From assembly GCA_041655955.1 (NCBI GenBank), contig JBBAEN010000001.1:248001-312000 (forward strand): 64,000 nucleotides of DNA, read 5' to 3'. Numbering within the stretch: the first letter of the stretch is position 1; each line of letters starts with the position of its first letter. Positions 34,620-43,549 of this stretch are shown one piece after another. This DNA is from Micavibrio_A sp041655955 (GTDB lineage Bacteria > Pseudomonadota > Alphaproteobacteria > Micavibrionales > Micavibrionaceae). Position numbers and translations under genes: made by a program. The notes under the pieces are model-generated. The model saw only the letters and a program-made list of their open reading frames with translations, had not been told where the DNA came from and made no database searches.

Positions 34620-34804
34620 GCTGTTTAATCCGGATGTTCTGTCCGTCTATCAAACGATCTTCCAAAAATTCGCCTAAGGTTATCCTGCTTCTAAATTCCC
34701 ACGATTTGTCATCCTCGGTGCTCAGCCGGGTGCTGGGAAATCCGTTTTTTCAACAAGATTAAAAGATCGGCTCGGCGATGCCATAAAGCCGGCGGATGAA
34801 TGGC
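34573..34804 (+). pseudogene. Zeta-toxin family kinase remnant (in-frame stop, 3' lost)
   Basis: The frame starting at ATG 34573 encodes MSTSKSSLGGSQESYRLFN, continues for 34 residues, meets TAA at 34675-34677, then continues in the same frame with FPRFVILGAQPGAGKSVFS. GAQPGAGKS (34717-34743) is a Walker A motif with the spacing and context of zeta toxins, which phosphorylate UDP-GlcNAc or related targets. After about 34804 the homology-like pattern is lost. So the gene carries both a nonsense codon and a missing 3' half. It overlaps the putative antitoxin by 47 bases. Confidence 0.72.
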
Positions 34805-35116
34805 GTTGCACTGGCAAAGGGCCGCTTTGTCCGCGCTTTGATGGCCGTACGGTTTGCCTGCCCGTTATTTGCCGTGGCGCTGTTTATTATGGCTCCTCCT
34901 GTTCGTTTTATCATCATTCTTAAGCGCTTCCATTCTGCGCGGCCCCGTCATTGGCCCGCTTTTCCCCCTTGGATATTTGCCTTATCCCCGGCTTTTGCGA
35001 CAAAGCTGTGCCTGACGCGGCGGGCCTGCGAAAATTCAGGTGCGGATTGACGCGGGCGGGGCTAAGATATGGCGCATTATCCCGCTTAAGGGACTTACTC
35101 AATAGTGTGTGATGTT
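34805..35116. other. Non-coding remnant sequence before the CorC-family gene
   Basis: This 312-base stretch holds no gene I can support. It is probably decayed DNA of the toxin module followed by the promoter region of the next gene. Short open frames on both strands have no ribosome-binding site or motif. Confidence 0.5.
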
Positions 35117-36424
35117 ATGATTGCCACCGAAATCGGTATTATCTTCCTTCTTCTTTTGCTGAACGCATGTTTCGCCCTTTCGGAGATTGCGATTGTTTCA
35201 GCAAGCAAGCCGATGCTCCGCCAGATGGCGAGGCAGGGGAATAAGCGTGCGGAAACGGCATTGGGCCTCGCCGAAAATCCGGGGCGGTTTTTATCGACTG
35301 TGCAAGTGGGGATTACGCTCGTCGGCATTCTTGCGGGGGCCTATGGCGGCGCCACACTCTCGCAAAAGCTTGCGCCGTTTTTTAACGGCTTTGATTTTAT
35401 CAACCCCCGCGGCGAAACCGTCGCCGTTGCCGTTATCGTGACCGGCATAACATATTTTTCCGTTGTGATTGGCGAGCTTGTCCCCAAGCGCTTTGCGCTT
35501 TTACATTCGGAAAAACTCGCCATGATCGCGGCGGGGCCGATGAAGTTCCTATCCGTCGCGGCGCATCCTGTCGTGCTTGTCCTTGAAGTATCCGCGAATT
35601 TCCTGATGCGTTTCCTTGGCATCCGCGCTTCTGACGAAGGGCGTTTCAGCGACGAGGAATTGCGGGCGATTTTGAGCGAGGGCGCGGAAAGCGGCGTCAT
35701 TGAAAAGAGCGAGCATGAAATATTACAGCGCGTTATCCGGCTCGACGACCGCGACGTGAAATCCATCATGACCCACCGGACGGAGGTCGTATTTATCGAC
35801 ATCAATGACGATATTCACGCTGTGCGCAAAAAAGTGCATGAAGCGGGGCATTCGCGCTATCCGGTGATTGATGGCAGCCCCGATGAGCTTAAAGGCATCA
35901 TCCTTGCGAAGGAATTGCTCGATAGCGTGCTGGACGATGAAGGCGGGCCGGGGCTCAATATCGCAAGCCATGTGCGCGATGTGCTGGTTCTGCCGGAGAG
36001 CGCTTCGTGCCTGCAGGCGCTGGAAAGCTTTAAGAAAAACCACATCAACCTGATTGTGATTGTCGATGAATATGGCAGCACGCAAGGAATTGTAACCGCG
36101 CTTGATATTCTTGAGGCGATTGTCGGCATTCTTCCATCCAATTATGATAAGGATGACGAGGTCAGGATCACCGAGCGGGCCGATGGTACATGGCTTGTGG
36201 CGGGCCGCACGCCGATTGAGGAGATCCATCTTGCCATCGGCCTTTACGATATTAGTGCCGACGAAGATTTCGATACGATCGCCGGATTCTTGCTGGAAGA
36301 ATTGAGAACCTCCCCGAAAGAAGGCGTTTTTATCGAGGCGCACGGCCACCGTTTTGAAATCGTCGATATGGACGGTCACAGGATCGACAAGGTGCTTATC
36401 GGGAAAATAGGCGATATTTCATAG
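35117..36424 (+). CDS. CNNM/CBS-domain protein of the CorC/HlyC (hemolysin C-like) family
   Basis: A membrane protein of 435 residues with an N-terminal CNNM domain of about four spans. Signature segments include NACFALSEIAIVSASKPMLR, VQVGITLVGILAGAYGG and GELVPKRFAL. It continues with two CBS domains (SIMTHRTEVVFIDINDD, then NLIVIVDEYGSTQGIVTALDILEAIVG) and a C-terminal CorC_HlyC domain. Relatives act in magnesium or cobalt homeostasis. The ATG at 35117 is preferred to the GTG at 35105 on family alignment; neither has a strong ribosome-binding site. Confidence 0.9.
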   Translation: MIATEIGIIFLLLLLNACFALSEIAIVSASKPMLRQMARQGNKRAETALGLAENPGRFLSTVQVGITLVGILAGAYGGATLSQKLAPFFNGFDFINPRGETVAVAVIVTGITYFSVVIGELVPKRFALLHSEKLAMIAAGPMKFLSVAAHPVVLVLEVSANFLMRFLGIRASDEGRFSDEELRAILSEGAESGVIEKSEHEILQRVIRLDDRDVKSIMTHRTEVVFIDINDDIHAVRKKVHEAGHSRYPVIDGSPDELKGIILAKELLDSVLDDEGGPGLNIASHVRDVLVLPESASCLQALESFKKNHINLIVIVDEYGSTQGIVTALDILEAIVGILPSNYDKDDEVRITERADGTWLVAGRTPIEEIHLAIGLYDISADEDFDTIAGFLLEELRTSPKEGVFIEAHGHRFEIVDMDGHRIDKVLIGKIGDIS

Positions 36425-36439
36425 GGATAATGGGCGTCG

Positions 36440-36460
36440 GGGCGGTATTCCGCCTGTTTA
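36440..36460 (+). terminator. Weak hairpin after CorC-family gene
   Basis: GGCGG at 36441-36445 pairs with CCGCC at 36450-36454 across TATT, followed by a poor T run. It may act as a weak terminator. Confidence 0.4.
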
Positions 36461-36509
36461 TACACCCGTTCTTAATGGCTTCATGACAATATAGGGCCTT
36501 AATACGGGG

Positions 36510-36537
36510 CTTGCTTGACTGTGACTGCCTGTAAAAT
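36510..36537 (+). promoter_or_regulatory. Promoter for prepilin-like gene
   Basis: CTTGCT at 36510-36515 and TAAAAT at 36532-36537 are 16 bases apart, about 30 bases before the gene start. Confidence 0.4.
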
Positions 36538-36565
36538 AAAAAAAATTCATGCGGGGAGCTTTTAA

Positions 36566-37561
36566 ATGAAAAAAAAGGGTTCTTTCGAAAGAATAGCGGG
36601 CTTCACGCTCATAGAGATGTGCGTGGCGATGGTCATTGCCGGTTTTATCGTTTCCGGCGGACTCTACCTGCTCAAAAGCACAATCAATGTGCATGAAATG
36701 ATGCGCTCTACGATTACCGAGCGGGATATGCAGCGTCTTACCGATGCGCTTGAAGAATATAAGGCGGCGGAAGGCCATTATCCTTGCCCGGCTTCCTTAA
36801 CGAGCGCACTGGGCTCGGCGGAGTTCGGCAAGCCGGTGGCCGCGGACTGCGCCAGCGGCAGCCATGCCGGAACGGTGCTTGTGACCGGAGCGGGCGGCAA
36901 GCCTGTGCGCATTGGCGCCGTGCCAATCGCCGTTTTGGGCGTTTCGACGCAGTTGGCGTTCGATCAGTGGGGCAACAGGCTGACATATGCGGCGTCCGCC
37001 GACCCTGCGAAGGCCGGAGGTATCGCAATTCGCAATGCGAGCGGAAATTCACTCATACAGCCCGGGGGAAGCGCGCAATTTGTCGTGGTTAGCCATGGGC
37101 GCACCGGACATGGGGCCTATTCCCGCACCGGCGTACAAAAGCCATGTTCCGATATAGCGGCCGACAAACAAAACTGTACGAATAACAGCCATATATTCGT
37201 TGTGGCGGATTATTCCGAAAGCGAAACCGCGCAATATGATGATTTGGTAAGGTTTGCAGCCCCGAAAGGGGGAGGCGGCCAGATGGAGATCCATCAGGTT
37301 GAAGGTTCGCAAATGACGGGCTTAACGCCGGGGGCTACTTATCTGGGGGCTGTCTATGGTTATGGCAATAGTGGCGCCGGGATTATTATCAGGGATTGTG
37401 AGGGCAATTCCATCAATAATAGTGCCATCGGGGGCATTACGGGGCGCGCAACGTCGGAATCCATGATTATTCCGTTTGTGGCGCCTGATAGCGGCTGTAT
37501 TCGTGGATATACCCACAGAGGCGTCGCTGCGCGGAGTATCGTGGCATTTCGGGTGAAATAA
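36566..37561 (+). CDS. Type IV prepilin-like protein with class III signal
   Basis: A 331-residue protein. A short basic leader (MKKKGSFERIAG) is followed by FTLIEMCVAMVIAGFIVSG, a class III signal with cleavage after Gly12 and glutamate at mature position 5. The remainder is large for a pilin. It contains a type II secretion pseudopilin-like segment (LEEYKAAEGHYPCPASL and FDQWGNRLTY), cysteine pairs and a C-terminal glycine-rich beta domain. RBS GGGGAG precedes the ATG. It is a lone gene; its prepilin peptidase and assembly genes are not in the window. Confidence 0.8.
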   Translation: MKKKGSFERIAGFTLIEMCVAMVIAGFIVSGGLYLLKSTINVHEMMRSTITERDMQRLTDALEEYKAAEGHYPCPASLTSALGSAEFGKPVAADCASGSHAGTVLVTGAGGKPVRIGAVPIAVLGVSTQLAFDQWGNRLTYAASADPAKAGGIAIRNASGNSLIQPGGSAQFVVVSHGRTGHGAYSRTGVQKPCSDIAADKQNCTNNSHIFVVADYSESETAQYDDLVRFAAPKGGGGQMEIHQVEGSQMTGLTPGATYLGAVYGYGNSGAGIIIRDCEGNSINNSAIGGITGRATSESMIIPFVAPDSGCIRGYTHRGVAARSIVAFRVK

Positions 37562-37615
37562 CCCGCCGCAAAAATGAGGTATTAAAATACCACACGCCTA
37601 AAGTGCTGATTTCTC

Positions 37616-37645
37616 TTGACGGATAGGGGGTCTTTCGCGCATAAC
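37616..37645 (+). promoter_or_regulatory. Promoter for rplM-rpsI
   Basis: TTGACG at 37616-37621 and CATAAC at 37640-37645 are 18 bases apart. The predicted start lies about 33 bases before the rplM ATG, a typical ribosomal-protein leader. Confidence 0.55.
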
Positions 37646-37684
37646 ACGCGCAGAAATGACTAAACCCCTACAAGGAAACAGACT

Positions 37685-38143
37685 ATGACATATTCCGCAA
37701 AAGCGGCTGATGTGCAAAAGGACTGGATCGTGATCGACGCCGAAGGCCTCGTTCTGGGCCGCCTTGCATCGTTCATCGCGCTTCGTCTGCGCGGCAAGCA
37801 CAAGCCGAGCTACACGCCCCATATTGATGACGGCGACAATGTTATCGTTATTAACGCCGAGAAAGTCCGCCTGACGGGCAACAAGGCGCAGGCCGATATT
37901 TTCTATTGGCACACGGGCTATCCCGGCGGCATCAAGGGCAAGTCGAAAGGCGAAATCCTTTCCGGCAAATTCCCCGAGCGCGTCGTCGAAAAGGCCGTTG
38001 AGCGTATGCTGCCTGAAGGCCCGCTGGCTAGAAAACAGCTCAAAAACCTGAAAGTTTACGCAGGCGCGGCACATCCGCATGAAGCACAGTCGCCGAAAAC
38101 GGTCGATGTCGCCGGCATGAACGCAAAGAATAAGAGGGATTAA
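37685..38143 (+). CDS. rplM: 50S ribosomal protein L13
   Basis: Large-subunit protein of 152 residues. Diagnostic segments are DAEGLVLGRLASFIALRLRGKHK, SYTPHIDDGDNVIVINAEKV, YPGGIK and AVERMLPEGPLARKQLKNLKVYAG. It is two bases upstream of rpsI; the two form the usual L13-S9 operon. Confidence 0.98.
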   Translation: MTYSAKAADVQKDWIVIDAEGLVLGRLASFIALRLRGKHKPSYTPHIDDGDNVIVINAEKVRLTGNKAQADIFYWHTGYPGGIKGKSKGEILSGKFPERVVEKAVERMLPEGPLARKQLKNLKVYAGAAHPHEAQSPKTVDVAGMNAKNKRD

Positions 38144-38145
38144 TT

Positions 38146-38619
38146 ATGGCGAACAATGAAGCAGTAAAAGATCTCGCAGATCTCGGCGCCGCGGCGGGCG
38201 AAACCCAAAAGCGCGAGCAAAAGCTCGATGCCCAGGGCCGTTCCTATGGCACGGGCCGCCGGAAAGAATCCGTCGCCCGCGTGTGGGTACAGCGCGGCAA
38301 GGGTAAAATCATGGTCAACGGCAAGCCGCAGGAGCAATATTTTGGCCGCCAGACGCATTTGCTCGTCCTGAACCAGCCTTTCCTCGTTGTGAACCGCGTC
38401 GGTGAATTCGACGTTATCTGCACGGTTAAAGGCGGCGGCCTGTCCGGTCAGGCGGGCGCTATCCGTCACGGCATTTCCCGCGCCCTTGATAATTTCGAGC
38501 CGGAACTGCATACGCAGCTTAAAAAAGCCGGCTTCCTGACCCGCGACGCGCGTCAGGTGGAGCGTAAGAAAGTGGGCAAGCACAAAGCCCGCCGTTCCAA
38601 GCAATGGGCGAAGCGTTAA
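38146..38619 (+). CDS. rpsI: 30S ribosomal protein S9
   Basis: Small-subunit protein of 157 residues with GTGRRKESVARVWV, the GQAGAIRHGISRAL segment and the C-terminal KKVGKHKARRSKQWAKR tail that reaches the P-site tRNA. An alphaproteobacterial N-terminal extension of about 28 residues is present. It is the second gene of the rplM-rpsI operon and is followed by a terminator. Confidence 0.98.
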   Translation: MANNEAVKDLADLGAAAGETQKREQKLDAQGRSYGTGRRKESVARVWVQRGKGKIMVNGKPQEQYFGRQTHLLVLNQPFLVVNRVGEFDVICTVKGGGLSGQAGAIRHGISRALDNFEPELHTQLKKAGFLTRDARQVERKKVGKHKARRSKQWAKR

Positions 38620-38645
38620 TCCGCTTTTCTTCCCTACCGAAATGC

Positions 38646-38673
38646 AAAACAGCCCTTTACGGGCTGTTTTTTT
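38646..38673 (+). terminator. Intrinsic terminator after rpsI
   Basis: AAAACAGCCC at 38646-38655 pairs perfectly with GGGCTGTTTT at 38661-38670 across TTTAC, followed by T. Confidence 0.92.
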
Positions 38674-38699
38674 ATGGCGGCTTGGATAGAATAGGGGGC

Positions 38700-39215
38700 A
38701 TGAGCGGACTCATTCTTCCCTATAAGGGCATCGTGCCGAAAATCCATGACAGCGCCTTTGTCGCGCCGAACGCCTGTATCGCGGGGGATGTGGAGATTGG
38801 CGCGGATTCCTCCATCTGGTTCGGCGTCCAGATGCGCGGCGACGTGCATGAAATCCGCATCGGTGCGCGGACGAATATTCAGGACGGGTGCGTCCTCCAT
38901 GTGACGCGCGGCGTATCGGGCTGTTATATCGGCGATGGCGTTACCGTGGGCCATAAGGCGCTTCTCCATGCCTGCACAATCGAAGATAACGCCTTTATCG
39001 GCATGGGCGCGATCATTCTGGACGAAGCCGTTGTCGAGAGCGGGGCCATGCTCGCGGCGGGCGCTCTTCTGGCCCCCCGAAAGCGCGTTCCGGCAGGGGA
39101 GTTATGGGCGGGAAACCCCGCGCGGCTGATGCGCAAGCTGACGCAGGCCGATCTGGATTTCTTCCCCGTATCGGCGGAAAATTACGTCCGGTTGTCAAAG
39201 GACTATATGGGATAA
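38700..39215 (+). CDS. Gamma-class carbonic anhydrase-like hexapeptide-repeat protein
   Basis: A 171-residue left-handed beta-helix protein starting at 38700. Hexapeptide repeats run from IAGDVEIGADSSIWFGVQMRGDV. Metal-binding histidines are placed in VLHVT and VGHKALLHAC, as in gamma carbonic anhydrases and the E. coli YrdA group. It ends with the segment GELWAGNPARLMRKLT. Whether it has carbonic anhydrase activity cannot be judged from sequence alone. Confidence 0.9.
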   Translation: MSGLILPYKGIVPKIHDSAFVAPNACIAGDVEIGADSSIWFGVQMRGDVHEIRIGARTNIQDGCVLHVTRGVSGCYIGDGVTVGHKALLHACTIEDNAFIGMGAIILDEAVVESGAMLAAGALLAPRKRVPAGELWAGNPARLMRKLTQADLDFFPVSAENYVRLSKDYMG

Positions 39216-39225
39216 CGGCCCGTCC

Positions 39226-39726
39226 CTAGAACAGATTCCGCTTCATAATAAGCGGTAGCGTTTCATCCATAAGAACCCGAAAACCGATATAGGCTTTCTT
39301 GTTTTGGGCAAAGACGACGATGGAGCGTTCCTGCCGATCGACATCAAGATGGATTTGTCCGCGGAGTGCCGTTTTGCTGATGAGGTTTTGCATCCGGTGG
39401 CGGCGGTGTTTCAATTTGCGGAAATCATAGCCTTCCGGCGCAACAAGGTAATGATCCTTGAAGGCAGTTTCCGGCCCCAGAGCGATGCGCATGCGATCAA
39501 ATTCATCTTCGGTGCGGACATAGGCGGCAACGGCAAAGGACGATTCGAAAACCTTGTAATCGTTGATATAGGCCATACGGGCGGCGCGTTCGAATCCGTT
39601 TTTAAGGCAGAAAATCTCATTCCCGTCATAAGGATTCTCAAGCAGCTTTTCAAATTGGTAGGGATAGGCTTCATAGGAAAAACTGCTGACCAGCTTTAAA
39701 TGCCCCGCATTATTCTTGATACCCAT
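39226..39726 (-). CDS. Hypothetical protein
   Basis: I do not recognise this 166-residue protein. The ATG at 39726 has GAGGGAGC just upstream. The sequence is basic and rich in aromatic residues, with RKLKHRRHRMQNLIS near residue 105, which could contact nucleic acid or lipid. There is no signal or membrane span. It sits at the border of the integrative element and belongs to the core side by composition. Confidence 0.6.
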   Translation of the reverse strand: MGIKNNAGHLKLVSSFSYEAYPYQFEKLLENPYDGNEIFCLKNGFERAARMAYINDYKVFESSFAVAAYVRTEDEFDRMRIALGPETAFKDHYLVAPEGYDFRKLKHRRHRMQNLISKTALRGQIHLDVDRQERSIVVFAQNKKAYIGFRVLMDETLPLIMKRNLF

Positions 39727-39858
39727 CGAACGCTCCCTCAAGGACTTTTATAAGACATAGAGAATATTAAGGTTATGTAATATTGTGGGGTGCAGATAGC
39801 AAGCGAAAACTGGCGCAGATGAATCTCTGTTCACATGAGATTGCGCAAGGGGCGGTGT

Positions 39859-42444
39859 TTACGGGAGAGAAGATGGAGACGGGCCTCTATCGGATTGAGC
39901 GCCTATACGCATAGCGTTGATTGAAAAAGGTGGTTTTGACGGTATGACGCGAACAAGGATGCGAGAGCGATCAAATGGAATGCTTGAACGTCTTTCGGCA
40001 ATATTCTCGCCATATTTTACGTAGCAACCTGACCATTTGAATGAATACCTTCTTAGATCGCTACCATCAATGTAAGAAATCCAGTCATTTCCTTCTTTTA
40101 CGCTCGAATGGTATATCCTTTTTTCTGCCATTTCTCGGCTTTGTGGAGGAATGCCATTATTCATTTTGTAAACGACAATACCATTGGATATATCGCAATG
40201 TTTCTCAAGGCGGCTGGATTGTTCTTCAATTTTTTTAATTAACTGACTCTTTAAGGGGGCAGAAAATAGGTCATAACTAATTACACAATCATCATTCAGA
40301 AATTGTGTTTGAGGAATTGTGCCGATAGGATCAAATTTTCCGGATATTAGTTCTTGAACACTAATAATCTGTTCTTTTTTAGCTTTTCGAGCTGAAATTA
40401 TCATCGTGTCCACGTTTGCGGACAAGAACACTTTATCTCTAGAATTCACAAGGTTTATTAGATCGTATTCTAGTAAAAGGTACTTTCTGAAATCTTTTAA
40501 CGAGCCTATCGTTAGGAGATTGTTAGGGGCAATAAATCCAATAAAGCCGTCACTCTTTAATAAAGAAAATGATTTTTCAAAAAAATAGACATCAGTTCTT
40601 GGCTTTAGCGAGTAGAGTTTGTAGCGCTCTCTGTAATAGGCTTTTGCCGCATCATCCATGTTTTTGTTTCGTAAAAAAACATAAGGCGGGTTCCCCACCA
40701 CAACATCAAAGCCGCCAGCGTCCATGATGTCGGAAAATTCTTTGTGCCAGTCAAAGGCCAGATCGCCCGCGATGGCTGGATCGTCGATCAGGGAATTGCC
40801 GACCTTAATATTGTTTTCAAGATAGGTGAGTTTTTCATTCCGGTTTGCGGTTTTAAGCCACAATGACAATTTCGTGATTTCCACGGATTCACGGTTTAAA
40901 TCCACGCCGAAAATATTATTCGCCAGAATATGCGTATCCCAGCGGAACAGGTCAGTTTGTTCCCCTGTTAGCCGCGCCAGTTCGTTATTGATCGTCTGGC
41001 CTTCTTTTTTAAGATAATCAAAAACCTCGTTCAAAAACGCGCCGGAACCGCAAGCGGGGTCAAGTACCTTGATCTGTGACAATGCCGCTTTATACGCTTC
41101 CCATGCGGCGATATGGACGGCGATATTCTTGTTGCGCTCATGCTTTATTTTGCGTTTTCCGGTGATTTTAATGCTGTCAAAGTCATCATTTGTCAACACG
41201 GGCAGGGCATCAAAGCCGATTTCTTTGCGCCTGTCGGCCAGCCATCCGCCCACGGCCTGTTCCACGATATAGCGGGTGATATAGGCGGGGGTGTAAAAAA
41301 TGCCGTCTTTTTTGCGTTTGCTTTTCTTTTTGTCGAATTGTGTTTCCGCGCCATCAATTCCGGCTTCGGCTTGTGCTTTCAGTTCCTCAAGGTCTGTGAT
41401 GGATTGCTCAAATATATGGCCAAGGATATTGACGCTCACATCGCTGTCAAAATCATATTCCCCGATTTTCTTGAAGCCTTCGCAAAGCTCGTTACTGATA
41501 TGCAGATTATTCAGGTCGGCATCATCCGCGAACAGCCCGCCGTTATATCCGGGGATATTCAGTGCTGCATTGCCCTTGTTGATCGCCTGAAACAGCCCTT
41601 TGAAATTTTCCCATACGGGTTGTGGACTGTACAGGTTTTGCGTTTCATAGGCTTTTGCGAGCGTTTTATCGGGCAGCAAGCCTTTATCCTCGGCAAAGGC
41701 CACGAATAAAATGCGGTCAAGGATGGTCTGGGTATAGCGGATAACGTCCAGCGCGTCTTTATCGGGGTTATCCTTGGCAATCGTATCAATCAGGCGGCGG
41801 CGCAGGATTTTGTAATCGGCATAAAGCTGGTCTGTAATATCCTTTTCGGCCTGTTCGCTTTCTTTCAGCAGGGAAAGCGCTTTGCCGCCCAGCAGGTTTT
41901 GCGCCGATAGCAGCAGCATAAAGCGGGCGTAATGTTCAGGTTTTCTCAAATCGGACAGGTCAAAGGACTCATATTCCTTGCGGCCATAACCCACGGCATA
42001 CAGGCGGATTTCCCGATAATTCGATACCAGAACCCATTGTGCGCCCTTGGCATCCATCGCGTATTCCCATGCCTGTTGCACGGGGGTTTTATTGCGTCCG
42101 GCCATGATCGCGTCCAGATCACGGGTTTTCGCGCCTTTTAGCTCCAGCGGGGCAAGGATGCTGGCATTGTCGGCGGTGAAATGCCCCAGCGCGACATCCA
42201 CATTGCCTTTGCCCACGGGCTGGTTTTTGGCAACCGTCCAGTTTTTTCCATCGCTGCTGCCGACATAGCCCAGAATATCAATCAGGATGCGCTGGATAAA
42301 TTCCCCGTCATTCTGGGTTTCGCTGTCGTAAATCCCGCGCTCAAGATTTTCCGCCCACTTGCCCAGCGCCTCGGCATGGTGCGGGGGGATGTCCTGCGTA
42401 TGTTTAATGTGTTTTTCGATAACGCGCTGGTGAAAGAGAGCCAT
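39859..42444 (-). CDS. Type IIG restriction-modification enzyme, C-terminally truncated
   Basis: An 861-residue fusion of endonuclease and DNA methyltransferase. The N-terminal part has a PD-(D/E)xK-like segment (FIQRILIDILGYVG, then LAPLELKG). The middle holds the methyltransferase motifs VLDPACGSGAFLNEV and NPPYVF of N6-adenine enzymes, and an Eco57I-like region. Related proteins usually exceed 1000 residues and end with a target-recognition domain; here it stops after RVIPSKPPFSIN with a short unrelated tail at the element edge. Loss of the recognition domain makes full activity doubtful. Confidence 0.85.
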   Translation of the reverse strand: MALFHQRVIEKHIKHTQDIPPHHAEALGKWAENLERGIYDSETQNDGEFIQRILIDILGYVGSSDGKNWTVAKNQPVGKGNVDVALGHFTADNASILAPLELKGAKTRDLDAIMAGRNKTPVQQAWEYAMDAKGAQWVLVSNYREIRLYAVGYGRKEYESFDLSDLRKPEHYARFMLLLSAQNLLGGKALSLLKESEQAEKDITDQLYADYKILRRRLIDTIAKDNPDKDALDVIRYTQTILDRILFVAFAEDKGLLPDKTLAKAYETQNLYSPQPVWENFKGLFQAINKGNAALNIPGYNGGLFADDADLNNLHISNELCEGFKKIGEYDFDSDVSVNILGHIFEQSITDLEELKAQAEAGIDGAETQFDKKKSKRKKDGIFYTPAYITRYIVEQAVGGWLADRRKEIGFDALPVLTNDDFDSIKITGKRKIKHERNKNIAVHIAAWEAYKAALSQIKVLDPACGSGAFLNEVFDYLKKEGQTINNELARLTGEQTDLFRWDTHILANNIFGVDLNRESVEITKLSLWLKTANRNEKLTYLENNIKVGNSLIDDPAIAGDLAFDWHKEFSDIMDAGGFDVVVGNPPYVFLRNKNMDDAAKAYYRERYKLYSLKPRTDVYFFEKSFSLLKSDGFIGFIAPNNLLTIGSLKDFRKYLLLEYDLINLVNSRDKVFLSANVDTMIISARKAKKEQIISVQELISGKFDPIGTIPQTQFLNDDCVISYDLFSAPLKSQLIKKIEEQSSRLEKHCDISNGIVVYKMNNGIPPQSREMAEKRIYHSSVKEGNDWISYIDGSDLRRYSFKWSGCYVKYGENIAERRSSIPFDRSRILVRVIPSKPPFSINAMRIGAQSDRGPSPSSLP

Positions 42445-42523
42445 ATATTCCGCTATTAACTATTATTGTTCATATCTGGCCGCTATTGTAATAATAATTG
42501 GGGATATTTAAAGGGGATTCATT

Positions 42524-43174
42524 GTGCAATCAGTCCATCCATACGGGAATAAAGACGATAATGATTTTTACCGTGCGGTTGGCGAAGCTATTGTAAAATA
42601 CCAATGCCTTATAATGATGTGCAGCAATGGCTATTATTGCCGCCTCCATAAAGAGGGGAGCGCAGAATATGGCCATGATTTATCTTTACTGGGCAGGATT
42701 ACTTTGCAGTGGCAGATTGTAGAACAGCGTACAAGAGAGAAATTTAGTAAATTACACTCCGTGCTATATGGCGACAATTCCAAAGATAATAATGTAATTG
42801 ACGGGTATATTTGCAGTCTGCCCCGAACAAAAAAAGAAAAGATTAAAATCAAAGATGCGTTACATAGCTTAAGAGCCATCCGCAATGCTTTGTGTCATGC
42901 GGATTTTCGCTTTACGGATAGGGGTGTTTATGCTGTTACAAATATCTTAGATGCGAATAATAAAGATAATTATATGGCCGATACCTCTAAAGTTAGACGG
43001 TTGGCAAAAGAGGACATTGATAAATTTAAATGGTGTTGCGAAAAAATGTATTATTTGTGCCATGACGCAGAAAAAACAAAAACAACATTACCGGCTGAAT
43101 ATTTTATTCGGCTATGTGATGAGATTATTTCTTTCAGGCAAAAGACTGAGAGGCTGAAATACAGTTTAACTTGA
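42524..43174 (+). CDS. Putative HEPN-domain protein
   Basis: From a GTG at 42524 with GGGG upstream, this 216-residue protein is mostly helical. The segment LRAIRNALCHADF fits the Rx4-6H motif of HEPN ribonucleases (Arg then Asn, with His four residues later). It is rich in lysine, cysteine and tyrosine and is more AT-rich than the core genome. It is divergent from the type IIG gene with a short shared promoter region. The family match is weak and I cannot name a subfamily. Confidence 0.6.
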   Translation: MQSVHPYGNKDDNDFYRAVGEAIVKYQCLIMMCSNGYYCRLHKEGSAEYGHDLSLLGRITLQWQIVEQRTREKFSKLHSVLYGDNSKDNNVIDGYICSLPRTKKEKIKIKDALHSLRAIRNALCHADFRFTDRGVYAVTNILDANNKDNYMADTSKVRRLAKEDIDKFKWCCEKMYYLCHDAEKTKTTLPAEYFIRLCDEIISFRQKTERLKYSLT

Positions 43175-43207
43175 TTTTAAAGCAATGATTTTAGCCAACT
43201 GTATAAA

Positions 43208-43549
43208 TTATAGCCCCTTAAGGGATTCCTGATAGGCTCGTGCCGCTTCTTCTAGGGTCATTTTCGGCACATTGTCGATGAAAACAACAGGTGGTTGGTT
43301 GCAGGCACTGGTTATTTCCGCCCTGTTTAATTTCGGGATGTAATATTCCAAAAGGGATGTCAGGCATTTGAAGGCGGCTTGCGCTCCGTCCTGTTCGCGT
43401 ATTTCATCCAGCCATTGCGGTAACTGGTCAATCCGGCTTTCGATGAGCAGGGCGATGGCTTCGCGGGCTTGATCTGTGGTTTTATTCGGCGTTCCTTTTT
43501 TCCTGCCCGCATTTTCTGGCCGTTTATTGCCTTTCTGAAATTTTGCCAT
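43208..43549 (-). CDS. DUF5681-type phage-related small protein
   Basis: A 113-residue protein whose N-terminus (KFQKGNKRPENAGRKKGTPNKTT) is the basic pattern of DUF5681 proteins encoded in prophages and plasmids. The rest is helical with an acidic end. Its function is unknown; relatives lie near packaging genes. It fits a phage-derived origin of the element. Confidence 0.68.
   Translation of the reverse strand: MAKFQKGNKRPENAGRKKGTPNKTTDQAREAIALLIESRIDQLPQWLDEIREQDGAQAAFKCLTSLLEYYIPKLNRAEITSACNQPPVVFIDNVPKMTLEEAARAYQESLKGL

Noticed and set aside
34805..35102. Small open frames on both strands after the zeta remnant
   Set aside because: No start signals or motifs; the stretch looks like decayed DNA.
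39742..39858. A left attachment repeat of the tRNA-Cys 3' end
   Set aside because: The best stretch (near 39793) matches only about 9 of 13 bases to the tRNA end, no better than chance.
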